DNA of 61,496 nt from positions 1-61,496 of the forward strand of contig CAJWEW010000006.1 in the NCBI GenBank assembly GCA_913030915.1. Reading direction: 5' to 3'. Positions 42,341-57,855 of the stretch are shown here, in pieces; within the stretch, counting starts at the first letter, position 1, and every line of letters starts with the position of its first letter. The DNA is from an uncultured Rhodobiaceae bacterium (GTDB lineage: Bacteria; Pseudomonadota; Alphaproteobacteria; Rhizobiales; TMED25). Below the pieces are notes generated by a model. That model saw only the letters and a list, made by a program, of their open reading frames with translations, ran no database searches and had not been told where the DNA came from. Made by a program: the position numbers and the translations under genes.

Positions 42341-43131
42341 ACAGCAACTTTTGCTTTTATGTGTGGATGGGCCTCATAATCAGAAATAATTATATCTTCA
42401 TATTTGAAGTTGAAAATATTCGTAACAGTTCTATTTAATGCCAGTTTTGGTAATCTCAACGGAGATCTATCAAGCTGGACTCTGACTTGTTCCAGATGGT
42501 TTGAGTATATATGCGCATCACCTAAAGTGTGAACAAAATCTCCAACCTCAAATTTGCACACGTGTGCAATCATGTGTGTGAGAAGTGCATAGGAGGCAAT
42601 ATTGAAAGGGACACCCAAAAAAACATCGGCTGATCTTTGGTATAGATGACAGCTTAACCTGTTATTGGAGACATAAAATTGAAATAGACAATGACAAGGT
42701 GGTAGTGCCATATTTTCGACATCGCCAACGTTCCAAGCTGAGATTATATGCCGTCTAGAGTTTGGTGATTTTTTTAAGTTAGAGATTAAATTAGATATTT
42801 GATCAATAGATCTACCATCTCTGCACTCCCATGAGCGCCATTGCTTCCCATAAACTGGTCCTAAGTCACCGTCAGCGTCAGCCCACTCATTCCAAATTGA
42901 AACCCCATTTTCCTGTAAAAAGCTGATATTCGTGTCTCCCGATAAAAACCAAATAAGCTCATAAATTATTGATTTGAGATGCAGCTTCTTTGTTGTCACT
43001 AGAGGGAAGCCATCCTGAAGATTAAATCTCATTTGATGACCAAATACCGAAATTGTACCAGTACCTGTACGGTCGTCTTTTTCTTCGCCGTATTTAATAA
43101 TATGCTCTAACAGATTTAGGTATTGTTTCAT
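42337..43131 (-). CDS. thyA: Thymidylate synthase
   Basis: [69 protein letters not shown]. Confidence 0.97.
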   Translation of the reverse strand: MKQYLNLLEHIIKYGEEKDDRTGTGTISVFGHQMRFNLQDGFPLVTTKKLHLKSIIYELIWFLSGDTNISFLQENGVSIWNEWADADGDLGPVYGKQWRSWECRDGRSIDQISNLISNLKKSPNSRRHIISAWNVGDVENMALPPCHCLFQFYVSNNRLSCHLYQRSADVFLGVPFNIASYALLTHMIAHVCKFEVGDFVHTLGDAHIYSNHLEQVRVQLDRSPLRLPKLALNRTVTNIFNFKYEDIIISDYEAHPHIKAKVAV

Positions 43132-43239
43132 ATTTTAACTATGACTGATTCACAAACAATTGCGAAGTGTGAAATAAATTTATTATAAACTTTATTTGAT
43201 ACGTATTTGGGATTATTATAGTTCTGCTCTTTGAGCTAT

Positions 43240-43530
43240 GGTAATAAATTGGCGTCAAAATAAACTTATCGGACCCGGGGGCGGTACCCGGCGCCTCCAC
43301 CAATAAAAATTATGGGGGCGAAACAGGATCGACGAGAGCGTAAAAGGCTACCTTTTACTCGGTATTGTACCACCGTTATCGGGCTAATTTTATAGTTGCA
43401 AATGACAACTATGCTCCGGTCGCAGTAGCTGCATAGTCAGCTTGAGCACCGAAACTTAAGCCCTTATCTCTAGCAAGGTAAGGCGGGGTTTGGGGCACCT
43501 GGCAACAGAACGCCCCTAAATGTGATCATT
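43240..43530 (+). ncRNA. ssrA: Two-piece, circularly permuted tmRNA (outer ends approximate)
   Basis: Acceptor piece ends ...GGACCCGGGGGCGGTACCCGGCGCCTCCACCA at 43302; coding piece begins GGGGGCGAAACAGGATCGACG at 43314; tag ORF GCA AAT GAC AAC TAT GCT CCG GTC GCA GTA GCT GCA TAG at 43398-43436. Confidence 0.93.
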
Positions 43531-43594
43531 CATTACTCAATATTATAATTAGTTTATCGATCACGATGTTAATCCTATTTTGAAAGGATATAAA

Positions 43595-44059
43595 ATGAAA
43601 TCACTTTTTACATGCATAAAAATATTATCACTATGTTTAATTGTCATAAATTTTGATATTGAGTCATCAAAAGCAGGCCCTTTCACAGATAACCTCACAA
43701 CATGTGCCGTACGAAGTCTCTCAGACACTGAAAGTGAAAAGTTAGTAACTTGGTTATTTATGGTCATTTCTCAACACAGTGATATCACAAAAGAACATGG
43801 TCAAATTTTTTCAGAAAGCCAACAAATGCGAGCAAACCGAAATATGGGAAGCTTTGTTAATAATATTCTTCTAACTAGATGCGGAAGTGAATTTAAGGAA
43901 GCGGTGCAATATGAAGGAATGGATGCTTTCTTTGAGTTATTTCAAAGGCTTGGTGAGGCAGCAATGTACGATTTTATGGCAGATCCGAATGTTCTAATAG
44001 CTGCTGAGGGATACGCAGAATATTTAGATCTAGAAGCATTATTTCCAGAACTAAATTAG
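43595..44059 (+). CDS. Hypothetical secreted protein
   Basis: N-terminal signal peptide-like MKSLFTCIKILSLCLIVINFDIESSKAGP; start at 43595 or 43580. Confidence 0.6.
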   Translation: MKSLFTCIKILSLCLIVINFDIESSKAGPFTDNLTTCAVRSLSDTESEKLVTWLFMVISQHSDITKEHGQIFSESQQMRANRNMGSFVNNILLTRCGSEFKEAVQYEGMDAFFELFQRLGEAAMYDFMADPNVLIAAEGYAEYLDLEALFPELN

Positions 44060-44193
44060 CTAAGATACCATGCACTAGTATATGGGACAAACAGCCATAT
44101 TTTTACTTGGATATAAGTATATTATTTTAATTTTTATATGCTTGTTTAGTGTTATTGTACTAATATCAAAATATACTGCTGATAGGACGAACT

Positions 44194-44547
44194 ATGAAAA
44201 CGATTGTAAAAAGTATAATTGCATTACTCTTTATAGTAAATTCTAGCTTCGCATTTCATGATGTAGAAGTTGCGAATGAGGAAATTGCAGTTTTGGGCGG
44301 GGTATGGACACAGATTTTTGCTTATGAGGAGTATTGTTTTGATAACCAATATTATGACACAGTTATAGATAGATTAATGATTAGCCCAAGATTTGAACGC
44401 TACTCAAGTGAGTTAGATCACCTTAATGAAAGGCAAGAATTAGCATGGGAAAGAGGTGCAATTGGTGCAGCAGCTGTTATTGATGCCGGGCAAACAGATT
44501 GTGATATAATGGCAAGTGTTATTTGGGAATGGTTTGGTGAAAACTAG
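44194..44547 (+). CDS. Hypothetical secreted protein
   Basis: MKTIVKSIIALLFIVNSSFAFHDVEV signal peptide-like, two downstream cysteines. Confidence 0.6.
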   Translation: MKTIVKSIIALLFIVNSSFAFHDVEVANEEIAVLGGVWTQIFAYEEYCFDNQYYDTVIDRLMISPRFERYSSELDHLNERQELAWERGAIGAAAVIDAGQTDCDIMASVIWEWFGEN

Positions 44548-44580
44548 AAATTGTAACTACATAGTGGTGAGAACCCATAA

Positions 44581-45084
44581 ATGACAGAAGATCTCATAGG
44601 ATATAATGACATAATAAATAAATCCATGATTAACGTCGTTGTTGATGTACTGAAAAAAATAAAAAAAAATAATGGATTACCAGGTGAGCATCATATTTAT
44701 ATTACCTTTTCAACCAACGAGAGTGGAGTTGTTATATCAAAAAGCCTAAAGAATAAATTTAAAGAAGAGATGACTGTAGTATTACAGCACCAATTTAGTG
44801 AACTTGAGATTAAATCAAATCATTTCTCAGTGACTTTACATTTTGATAATAAACCCGAGAGAATTATTATACCCTACACTGCAATGACCAGATTTTTTGA
44901 TCCTGCGGTAAATTTTGGTATTGATTTTATGTTGAAACCACAACAAGACAGTCACATGTTTGATGTGAGTCAACAACTGGCGAATGAAAATCTCACGTGT
45001 GAATACGAAGAAAAAAGAGGGGAATATGAAAAAACGGCTGAGATTGTATCAATAAAAGAATTTATGAAAGAGACGAATAAATGA
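44581..45084 (+). CDS. sspB: SspB-family ClpXP adaptor (alphaproteobacterial type)
   Basis: [78 protein letters not shown]. Confidence 0.88.
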   Translation: MTEDLIGYNDIINKSMINVVVDVLKKIKKNNGLPGEHHIYITFSTNESGVVISKSLKNKFKEEMTVVLQHQFSELEIKSNHFSVTLHFDNKPERIIIPYTAMTRFFDPAVNFGIDFMLKPQQDSHMFDVSQQLANENLTCEYEEKRGEYEKTAEIVSIKEFMKETNK

Positions 45085-45091
45085 GGGCATC

Positions 45092-46471
45092 ATGAATAAA
45101 AGAATTGAAACAGATACTTTTGGTAAAATCGAAGTAGATTGCGGTAAATATTGGGGCGCACAGTCACAACGATCGCTCAAAAATTTTGATATTGGATGGG
45201 AAATGCAACCAAAATCTGTTATTAGAGCCCTTGGTATTGTCAAGGCTGCCGCGGCTGAAGTTAATATGGGTTATGGTATTCTTGATAAAGATATTGGAAA
45301 AAATATTATAAAAGCTGCCAATGAAGTAATTGATGGTAAACTCGATGATCATTTTCCACTTTCTGTTTGGCAAACTGGTTCTGGGACCCAATCAAACATG
45401 AATGCTAATGAGGTCATATCAAATAGAGCGATAGAAATGATGGGAGGTGAAATGGGCTCAAAATCACCAGTTCATCCAAATGACCATTGTAATATGTCTC
45501 AGTCATCAAACGATACTTATCCAACCGCTATGCATATTGCCTGTGCATCAGAGATATTGGATACGTTGCTACCCGCACTGTCATCGCTCGCTAAAAAGCT
45601 TAAGAAAAAATCCGATGAGTGGACGCAGGTTATAAAAATTGGAAGAACTCATACGCAAGATGCCACACCCCTAACACTTGGGCAAGAGTTCTCTGGTTAT
45701 GCTCAGCAGGTTAATAACGGTATTGATAGAATAAAAGATACGCTGCCAAAACTAATGGAATTAGCACAAGGCGGAACTGCCGTTGGAACTGGTCTGAATG
45801 CGCCAAAAGACTTTGGGGTTAAAATAGCTCAGAGTATCTCAAAACTAACAGGCAAAAAATTTACAAGCGCACCCAACAAGTTTGAGGCTCTATCAGCGCA
45901 TGATGCTATGCTCATGGCTCACGGCGCAATAAATACGGTCGCAGCATCACTCTTTAAGATAGCTAATGACATAAGATTTCTTGGTAGTGGTCCTCGGGCT
46001 GGACTTGGTGAATTAGCTCTTCCAGAAAATGAGCCGGGCTCATCAATAATGCCTGGTAAAGTTAATCCAACACAATGCGAGTCCCTTACACAAGTTTGCT
46101 TGCATGTTTTTGGCAATAATACTGCTATTTCAATGGCGGGCAGTCAGGGGCATTTCCAGTTGAATGTTTTTAACCCAATGATGGCATTCAATTTTTTACA
46201 GTCGGTAAAGCTCATGACAGATGCCGCAATATCATTTGAAAAAAATTGCGTTGATGGTCTCAAGGCAAGGCACGAAAATATTAAGTTAAACCTCGAGAGA
46301 TCTCTTATGCTTGTAACCGCGCTTGCGCCTAAAATTGGCTACGATAAAGCAGCAGAACTCGCCAAATCAGCTCACAGGAACAATACAACACTGAAAGAAG
46401 AGGCGCTTAAATCTGGTTATGTCAATGAAGTTGAATTTGACTCGCTTGTAGACCCAAAAAAAATGATATGA
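45092..46471 (+). CDS. fumC: Fumarate hydratase class II
   Basis: [57 protein letters not shown]. Confidence 0.97.
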   Translation: MNKRIETDTFGKIEVDCGKYWGAQSQRSLKNFDIGWEMQPKSVIRALGIVKAAAAEVNMGYGILDKDIGKNIIKAANEVIDGKLDDHFPLSVWQTGSGTQSNMNANEVISNRAIEMMGGEMGSKSPVHPNDHCNMSQSSNDTYPTAMHIACASEILDTLLPALSSLAKKLKKKSDEWTQVIKIGRTHTQDATPLTLGQEFSGYAQQVNNGIDRIKDTLPKLMELAQGGTAVGTGLNAPKDFGVKIAQSISKLTGKKFTSAPNKFEALSAHDAMLMAHGAINTVAASLFKIANDIRFLGSGPRAGLGELALPENEPGSSIMPGKVNPTQCESLTQVCLHVFGNNTAISMAGSQGHFQLNVFNPMMAFNFLQSVKLMTDAAISFEKNCVDGLKARHENIKLNLERSLMLVTALAPKIGYDKAAELAKSAHRNNTTLKEEALKSGYVNEVEFDSLVDPKKMI

Positions 46472-46474
46472 TAA

Positions 46475-46693
46475 ATGAAAAAGCGTTCTGTCACGATTGC
46501 TGGGCATCGTACAAGCATCTCCCTTGAAGAAGAATTCTGGAAGATCTTGGAGAGTATTTCTATGGAGAAAAATACTTCTATCCCAAAATTGCTTGAGATT
46601 ATTGAAAAAAAAGGCAGCAGGAAAAACTTAACGTCATCAATCCGAGTTTTCTGTATAAATCATCTAATTGATTTAACAAAAATACGTGAATAG
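46475..46693 (+). CDS. Ribbon-helix-helix domain protein (RHH_4-like)
   Basis: KKRSVTIAGHRTSISLEEEFWKILESISMEKNTSIPKLL. Confidence 0.78.
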   Translation: MKKRSVTIAGHRTSISLEEEFWKILESISMEKNTSIPKLLEIIEKKGSRKNLTSSIRVFCINHLIDLTKIRE

Positions 46694-46750
46694 TTGGTAT
46701 TTGAACCATATAAATATTGCAACCCACCCTCTTACTAATATGATGAAAAT

Positions 46751-48973
46751 ATGAGTCCCAATTATTTTTCAGATCTCAATGAGCAACAGAAAGCTGCAGT
46801 TATGCATACAGAAGGACCGCTTCTGATATTAGCTGGTGCCGGCACTGGAAAAACAAGAGTTCTCACTTCCAGACTTGCTCATATAATTGATCAAAAGAAA
46901 GCCTTCCCATCAAATATACTTGCAGTAACATTCACGAACAAAGCAGCAAGAGAAATGCAAGTGCGAATTGGAAACATTATTGGTAGTGCAATCGAAGGGA
47001 TGAACTGGTTAGGTACATTTCATTCCATAGGCGCTAAGTTGTTAAGGATGCACGCTGAAGAAGCAAACCTCAAAAGTGATTTCACAATATTAGATACCGA
47101 TGATCAATTAAAAGTGATTAAAGAAGTAATAAAAACACTAAATATCGACGAAAAGCGTTTTCCGCCAAGATATTTTTTATCACAAATTGAAAATTGGAAA
47201 AATAAAGGGCTCCCACCTGAAAAGGTTGCAAAGAGTGAGTCTGATATCATAGGTCACGAAAAAAGTATCGATGTATATGGCAGTTATCAGAAAAGACTAT
47301 CAAGGTTAAATGCAGCAGATTTTGGAGACTTACTACTTCTACCATTAAAGCTACTGAAGGAGAATGATAACTTACTCCATAAATATCAATCAATCTTTTC
47401 TTACACACTTGTTGACGAGTATCAAGATACAAATAGTGTTCAATATTTACTACTTAAATTACTATCCCAAAGAAACCTGAACATTGCTTGTGTTGGTGAT
47501 GATGATCAATCAATCTATGGCTGGAGAGGGGCTGACGTAAATAATATCTTAAATTTCGAAAAGGATTTTAAGGGAGCAAAAATTATCAGACTTGAAAAGA
47601 ATTATCGCTCTACAAAAAATATACTCGGTGCCGCGAGGAGTTTAATATCAAATAACAAAGACAGACTTGGAAAAGAGCTTTCCTCCTACAAAGAGGATGA
47701 CGGTGATAAGGTAAAAATTAAAAGTCTGTGGAGTGCCGAAGATGAGGCAAGATTCATATCCGATGAAATTGATACAATTATATCAAAAAATGAAAATTTA
47801 AATAACATAGCGATACTTGTCAGGGCCAGCTTCCAGATGAGAGAATTTGAGGATAGATTTATCATAAGTAGCATTCCTTACAGAGTAATTGGGGGGCCAA
47901 GATTCTATGAGAGGCAAGAAATACGTGATGTAGTTGCGTATCTTCAGCTCGTTGCAAATCCCAATCATGATTTAAAATTTGAACGTGTTATAAATACACC
48001 TCGACGAGGACTTGGGGACACAACCCTTCGTAAAATAAATGATGCAGCACGCAGAGATAACGTCTCACTATATGACATATCAAAAAAGATAATCGATACT
48101 GATGAATTAGGCTCAAACCCGCGCACACAGCTTAAATCTTTTATATCTATGGTTGATAGTTGGCGTGAAAAAATAAATAAAGTAGATCATATTACATTGA
48201 CCAAGTTGATACTTGAAGACTCAGGCTATATCGCGATGTGGGAAAATGAAAAAACACCTAATTCTGAGAGCAGAATTGAAAATATAAAGGAACTGGTTGG
48301 CCAATTATCAGAATTCCAATCACTAGCCGAATTTCTTGACCATGTTTCGCTTGTTATGGATGTTGATAATGATGACAATACAAGTAAGGTTAATCTGATG
48401 ACCTTGCATTCCGCCAAGGGATTGGAGTTCGATTATGTTTTTATACCAGGAATGGAGGAAGGGGTTTTTCCAAACCAAAGATCATTGGATGAAAAAGGTA
48501 ATGTAGGATTAGAGGAAGAGCGTCGCTTAGCGCACGTTGGTATTACGCGCGCAAAAAAATATTTATTCTTATCTCATGCGCAGAATAGAAGGGTTTATGG
48601 TAATTACACGCAATCAATCCCGTCAAGATTTCTATCTGAAATTGGACCTGAATTTATTGAAGAAGAATTGATCTATGATGGCTATAATCAGCAGTACTCA
48701 TCATTTCCTGATAAAAACTATAACCAAAAAAATTATACTAATGGCCGCACGGCATTGGAGAGGCTGCAGGCCATAGGACACTTTGATAATCTTGAGTATG
48801 ATGATTTAACGTTCAATCAGGATGTCAACATTAGCCCTAATCAGAGAGTATTTCATACAAAATTTGGTTATGGCACAGTAATCGATTGTGATAGTGACAG
48901 AATTGAGGTTGAATTTAAAACGGGTAAAAAAATTGTTCTGGCATCATATTTAGAGTTAGTGAATAATGACTGA
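46751..48973 (+). CDS. uvrD: UvrD/PcrA-family ATP-dependent DNA helicase
   Basis: LNEQQKAAVMHTEGPLLILAGAGTGKTRVLTSR; VDEYQDTNSVQYLLL; GDDDQSIYGWRGADV; MTLHSAKGLEFDYVFIPGMEEGVFPN. Confidence 0.96.
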   Translation: MSPNYFSDLNEQQKAAVMHTEGPLLILAGAGTGKTRVLTSRLAHIIDQKKAFPSNILAVTFTNKAAREMQVRIGNIIGSAIEGMNWLGTFHSIGAKLLRMHAEEANLKSDFTILDTDDQLKVIKEVIKTLNIDEKRFPPRYFLSQIENWKNKGLPPEKVAKSESDIIGHEKSIDVYGSYQKRLSRLNAADFGDLLLLPLKLLKENDNLLHKYQSIFSYTLVDEYQDTNSVQYLLLKLLSQRNLNIACVGDDDQSIYGWRGADVNNILNFEKDFKGAKIIRLEKNYRSTKNILGAARSLISNNKDRLGKELSSYKEDDGDKVKIKSLWSAEDEARFISDEIDTIISKNENLNNIAILVRASFQMREFEDRFIISSIPYRVIGGPRFYERQEIRDVVAYLQLVANPNHDLKFERVINTPRRGLGDTTLRKINDAARRDNVSLYDISKKIIDTDELGSNPRTQLKSFISMVDSWREKINKVDHITLTKLILEDSGYIAMWENEKTPNSESRIENIKELVGQLSEFQSLAEFLDHVSLVMDVDNDDNTSKVNLMTLHSAKGLEFDYVFIPGMEEGVFPNQRSLDEKGNVGLEEERRLAHVGITRAKKYLFLSHAQNRRVYGNYTQSIPSRFLSEIGPEFIEEELIYDGYNQQYSSFPDKNYNQKNYTNGRTALERLQAIGHFDNLEYDDLTFNQDVNISPNQRVFHTKFGYGTVIDCDSDRIEVEFKTGKKIVLASYLELVNND

Positions 48974-49826
48974 TATAATTGAGGTTTTGATTAAATCTGA
49001 TAAATCTATCTCCCAATTTGATGATGATTTTTTATTCTCACAAAAGGTCCTGTCCATTTCACAATATACAAGTAATGGGGAATTATATTATAATCTGTTA
49101 TTTGATCAAAAAGATAAATCTTCTATAAAAAATTTAGTATCTAAGCTATTTGGCTCATCTCAGGGATTTCAAATTAATAAGCTAGAAAATAAGAACTGGG
49201 TCTTGGAAAGCCAAAAATTACTCGAACCACTTAGCTTCGATGGATTATACATTCACAATGATAGCTACAAAAAAGATAAATACAAAAAAATCAATATCTG
49301 CGTGAATGAAGGCCTTGCATTTGGAACTGGTCACCACGGAACAACAGCTGGATGCGTGAATGCACTACTGGATATAAAGAAAATTATTCATGTAAAGTAT
49401 TTTCTCGATATTGGAACAGGAAGCGGGCTGCTCTCTGTTGCTACCAACAAAATATGGAAATGCAAAGGCATTGGAATTGATCATGACAAAAAAGCTATTG
49501 AAGTAGCTAGGAATAATATCATCAAAAACGATTGTAAAAATAAGGTAAGCGTTGGGATCCTAGACATTACTAAAGAGTCACATAAGCTTAGGAATTCGGG
49601 AAAATTCGATCTTATTATGATTAATATTTTCGCAAATATTATCATTCAGGCAAGACACATTATCTCAAATCTTATATCAAGTAATGGGATTTTGATAGCA
49701 TCTGGTTTCACAAGAGAACAGAAAAGAAAGATCAAAGTTTGTTACCAAAATCTGGGGTTCACGCTCTTAAAAGAATACACTCTTAATGGATGGGTAACCT
49801 ATGTTTTGAGAGCTCCATGTATATAA
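48966..49826 (+). CDS. prmA: Ribosomal protein L11 methyltransferase-like
   Basis: NEGLAFGTGHHGTTAGCVNALL; FLDIGTGSGLLSVAT; MINIFANIIIQ. Confidence 0.88.
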   Translation: MTDIIEVLIKSDKSISQFDDDFLFSQKVLSISQYTSNGELYYNLLFDQKDKSSIKNLVSKLFGSSQGFQINKLENKNWVLESQKLLEPLSFDGLYIHNDSYKKDKYKKINICVNEGLAFGTGHHGTTAGCVNALLDIKKIIHVKYFLDIGTGSGLLSVATNKIWKCKGIGIDHDKKAIEVARNNIIKNDCKNKVSVGILDITKESHKLRNSGKFDLIMINIFANIIIQARHIISNLISSNGILIASGFTREQKRKIKVCYQNLGFTLLKEYTLNGWVTYVLRAPCI

Positions 49827-49867
49827 CGCGTTTGGTGAGTTTGTTTTTGATAAAATTAGCTCCATGA

Positions 49868-50023
49868 CTAATTTGATGATATACTCTTCTTTGTATTCTT
49901 ATGGCATTCAGCGTATACCTCTTTAAAAGAGCGTTTTACGTAGGTATTATTATTGATATCCTGCCTAATTGTTGTGATTAAGGCCTGAAAAAAATCATGA
50001 GAATTATTAAATAAGTATTTCAT
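49868..50023 (-). CDS. Small ORF, 51 aa (MKYLFNNSHDFFQALITTIRQDINNNTYVKRSFKEVYAECHKNTKKSISSN)
   Basis: Complete ATG-to-TAG frame, 42 nt downstream of the 59-aa ORF on the same strand; absent from track (<60 aa). Confidence 0.5.
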   Translation of the reverse strand: MKYLFNNSHDFFQALITTIRQDINNNTYVKRSFKEVYAECHKNTKKSISSN

Positions 50024-50065
50024 TTATTTTGTCGCTGTTTTGTGTAAACCACCATAATGGCGTGT

Positions 50066-50245
50066 TTAGTTACGCTTACTGACTGATGTCTTATTTAATG
50101 ATGATAGTACATCGCCGATTGCGATACCTTCATTTCTTGCGAAATCTTTTGCTGCTTTAATTTGGGCCTTTTGTTTTTTCTCTGAACTGAAACTTAGCCC
50201 GTAAAATCCACTAGCTAAGCTGATTGAATAACTTGAAATTTCCAT
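50066..50245 (-). CDS. Small ORF, 59 aa (MEISSYSISLASGFYGLSFSSEKKQKAQIKAAKDFARNEGIAIGDVLSSLNKTSVSKRN)
   Basis: Complete ATG-to-TAA frame; SD-like AGAAAGGGA just upstream of ATG; absent from track (<60 aa). Confidence 0.6.
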   Translation of the reverse strand: MEISSYSISLASGFYGLSFSSEKKQKAQIKAAKDFARNEGIAIGDVLSSLNKTSVSKRN

Positions 50246-50343
50246 TTTTTCCCTTTCTGGTTTATATTTTTAGAATAAAGTTTCTTATAGTTGATATATA
50301 GTATTAAAAATGTTGTTTAGTAGTTCAAAAAATAGTTATTAGG

Positions 50344-50364
50344 TATGCATAAATTGCATGCATA
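50344..50364. repeat. Short perfect inverted repeat TATGCAT-N7-ATGCATA in divergent intergenic region
   Basis: TATGCATAAATTGCATGCATA. Confidence 0.55.
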
Positions 50365-50403
50365 AGATTTATTCCCATAAAAGAAAAGCAATTCAAAAAA
50401 TGT

Positions 50404-55986
<5,583 letters not shown>

Positions 55987-55995
55987 CCATAAACT

Positions 55996-56808
55996 CTACT
56001 TATCTGTTCTCCAAACCCTACGAATCCATGTTTCTGGTTCCTCTTTGGGTTTTAGACCGGCTTGCGTCAGCTCACCATAAATATAATTATACCAATTACT
56101 GTTAGGGTAATTATAGCCCAGAATTGCAGCAGATGTTTGGGCCTCTACATATATGCCAAGCGCGAGATAGGAGTCGGAGTATCGTGCCAGCGCTTCCTCA
56201 ATATGAGATGTAGTCTGATATTCTGAGATTACTTCCTTGAATCTATTTATAGCAGCAGTAAACTGCTTTCTTTTTTGGTAAAACCTTCCAATTTCCATTA
56301 CTGATCCCGCAATATGATCTATAGCAAGATCTTTCTTGAGACGAGCATCTGCCGCATAATCAGAATTTGGAAATCTTTCTAGGATAGCATTAAATCGTTC
56401 AAGTGCATGTTTAGCATTATATTGATCTCTTCCAACATTAGCTATTTGTAAATAGTATGATTGGCCAATCAAGTAATTTGCATACGCGAGGTTATTTCCA
56501 TTCGGATATAATTGAGTGTATCTTGTTAGTTGACTTATGGCATCTTTGTATCTCTTACCTTCAAAGTAAGAGTATGACGCCATGATTAGAGCCTGCTCTG
56601 ACCAATTTGAATATGGGTATTCTCTCTCAATATTAAGAAATTCGCTTGCAGCCAACTCATATTCTTTTTCTTCGAGTAAATCAGCTGCAGAGTTATATAT
56701 TATACTCATATCTCTCTGGCTGAATGATTCAACAGGCATATCGGTTGCGCAACCAACCAATAATAAAAGAATTAATGGGACGATAATTTTCTGCATATTG
56801 TGACACAA
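55996..56808 (-). CDS. bamD: Outer membrane assembly lipoprotein BamD
   Basis: Lipobox LLLVGC; EYELAASEFLNIEREYPYSNWSEQALIMASYSYF TPR pattern. Confidence 0.92.
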   Translation of the reverse strand: MCHNMQKIIVPLILLLLVGCATDMPVESFSQRDMSIIYNSAADLLEEKEYELAASEFLNIEREYPYSNWSEQALIMASYSYFEGKRYKDAISQLTRYTQLYPNGNNLAYANYLIGQSYYLQIANVGRDQYNAKHALERFNAILERFPNSDYAADARLKKDLAIDHIAGSVMEIGRFYQKRKQFTAAINRFKEVISEYQTTSHIEEALARYSDSYLALGIYVEAQTSAAILGYNYPNSNWYNYIYGELTQAGLKPKEEPETWIRRVWRTDK

Positions 56809-56845
56809 CTATACAACATTCATATCAACATAGTATAGTCTATAT

Positions 56846-57790
56846 TTACTGATTAACAAGCTTCTGCTGTTCAATATGCTCGCTGTTCTCCGGCGATTTG
56901 ATGTCTTCTTCAAAATCGATTAAACGCCAAGAATTTTTATTTTCAAATAATTCTTTCAAAGCCAAATAATTAATATTGTGACCACCGCATATTGATGTAA
57001 ACTTCCCGATAATTCTGTAATCTGCGAGCATTAGATCACCGCAAATATCAAGTATTTTATGCCTTACAAATTCATCTATTGAATTTAAACCACTTGAATT
57101 CATAATATTTTTATCCGTAAGAACAATTGTATTTGACAGAGTTACCCCTAAACCATAACCCATTGAGTGTAATTTTTCTGCATGCTCGAGAAAACCAAAC
57201 GTTCTTGCATTCGATATTTCATTAAGAAAATTATCATAGTTGATTTCAATCTCCATCTTTTGTTTTCCAATCAACTGATGTTTGAAATCAATTTGCGCGT
57301 CAACAATTAGTTTATCATTTGGAGTGAAGCTGGCAAAAGCACTATTATGATTAACCACTATTGGCTCCAAGATTTTTATAAATTTTTTGGATTTCCCCTG
57401 GTTGATAATCTCATTATCCTGAATCCCATCCATAAAAATTTTGCTGCTTCCATCTAAAATTGGCACCTCAGGTCCATCAATTAATATCTCAACATTATCA
57501 ATATTTGCACCAAATATGGCGGCAAGTAGATGCTCAATGGTTAAAACAGAAACATCAAACTCATTTGAAATTTCAGTGCAATAATATGTAGATTTTACAT
57601 TTTTATAGTTTGCTTTGATTGTATTTTTACTAGGATCCTTAATATCGGTTCTCGTGAAAGAAATTCCAGAACCTGGATCTGATGGTTTTAATATCATACT
57701 GGACTTTGAGTTGGTATGAACGCCAATACCTACGAACTTAATATCGTCTTTAATTGTAGTTTGCATGTTAGACATGTTCTTTGCTCTCAC
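56846..57790 (-). CDS. lpxC: UDP-3-O-acyl-N-acetylglucosamine deacetylase
   Basis: TIEHLLAAIFGANIDNVEILIDGPEVPILDGSS; FVRHKILDICGDLMLADY; ICGGHNINYLALKEL. Confidence 0.96.
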   Translation of the reverse strand: MRAKNMSNMQTTIKDDIKFVGIGVHTNSKSSMILKPSDPGSGISFTRTDIKDPSKNTIKANYKNVKSTYYCTEISNEFDVSVLTIEHLLAAIFGANIDNVEILIDGPEVPILDGSSKIFMDGIQDNEIINQGKSKKFIKILEPIVVNHNSAFASFTPNDKLIVDAQIDFKHQLIGKQKMEIEINYDNFLNEISNARTFGFLEHAEKLHSMGYGLGVTLSNTIVLTDKNIMNSSGLNSIDEFVRHKILDICGDLMLADYRIIGKFTSICGGHNINYLALKELFENKNSWRLIDFEEDIKSPENSEHIEQQKLVNQ

Positions 57791-57855
57791 TAGTACCTAC
57801 ATTGATATACATATTTATCGGTATAAGCAATAGATCTATGTGAGATATTAATATA

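Noticed and set aside
43271-43302. Possible tRNA gene ending in CCA
   Set aside because: No anticodon arm upstream; it is the acceptor piece of the permuted tmRNA, pairing with GGGGGCG at 43314.
46475-46693. RHH protein as antitoxin of a toxin-antitoxin pair
   Set aside because: Sequence resembles the standalone RHH_4 family next to fumC and no toxin-like partner is adjacent.
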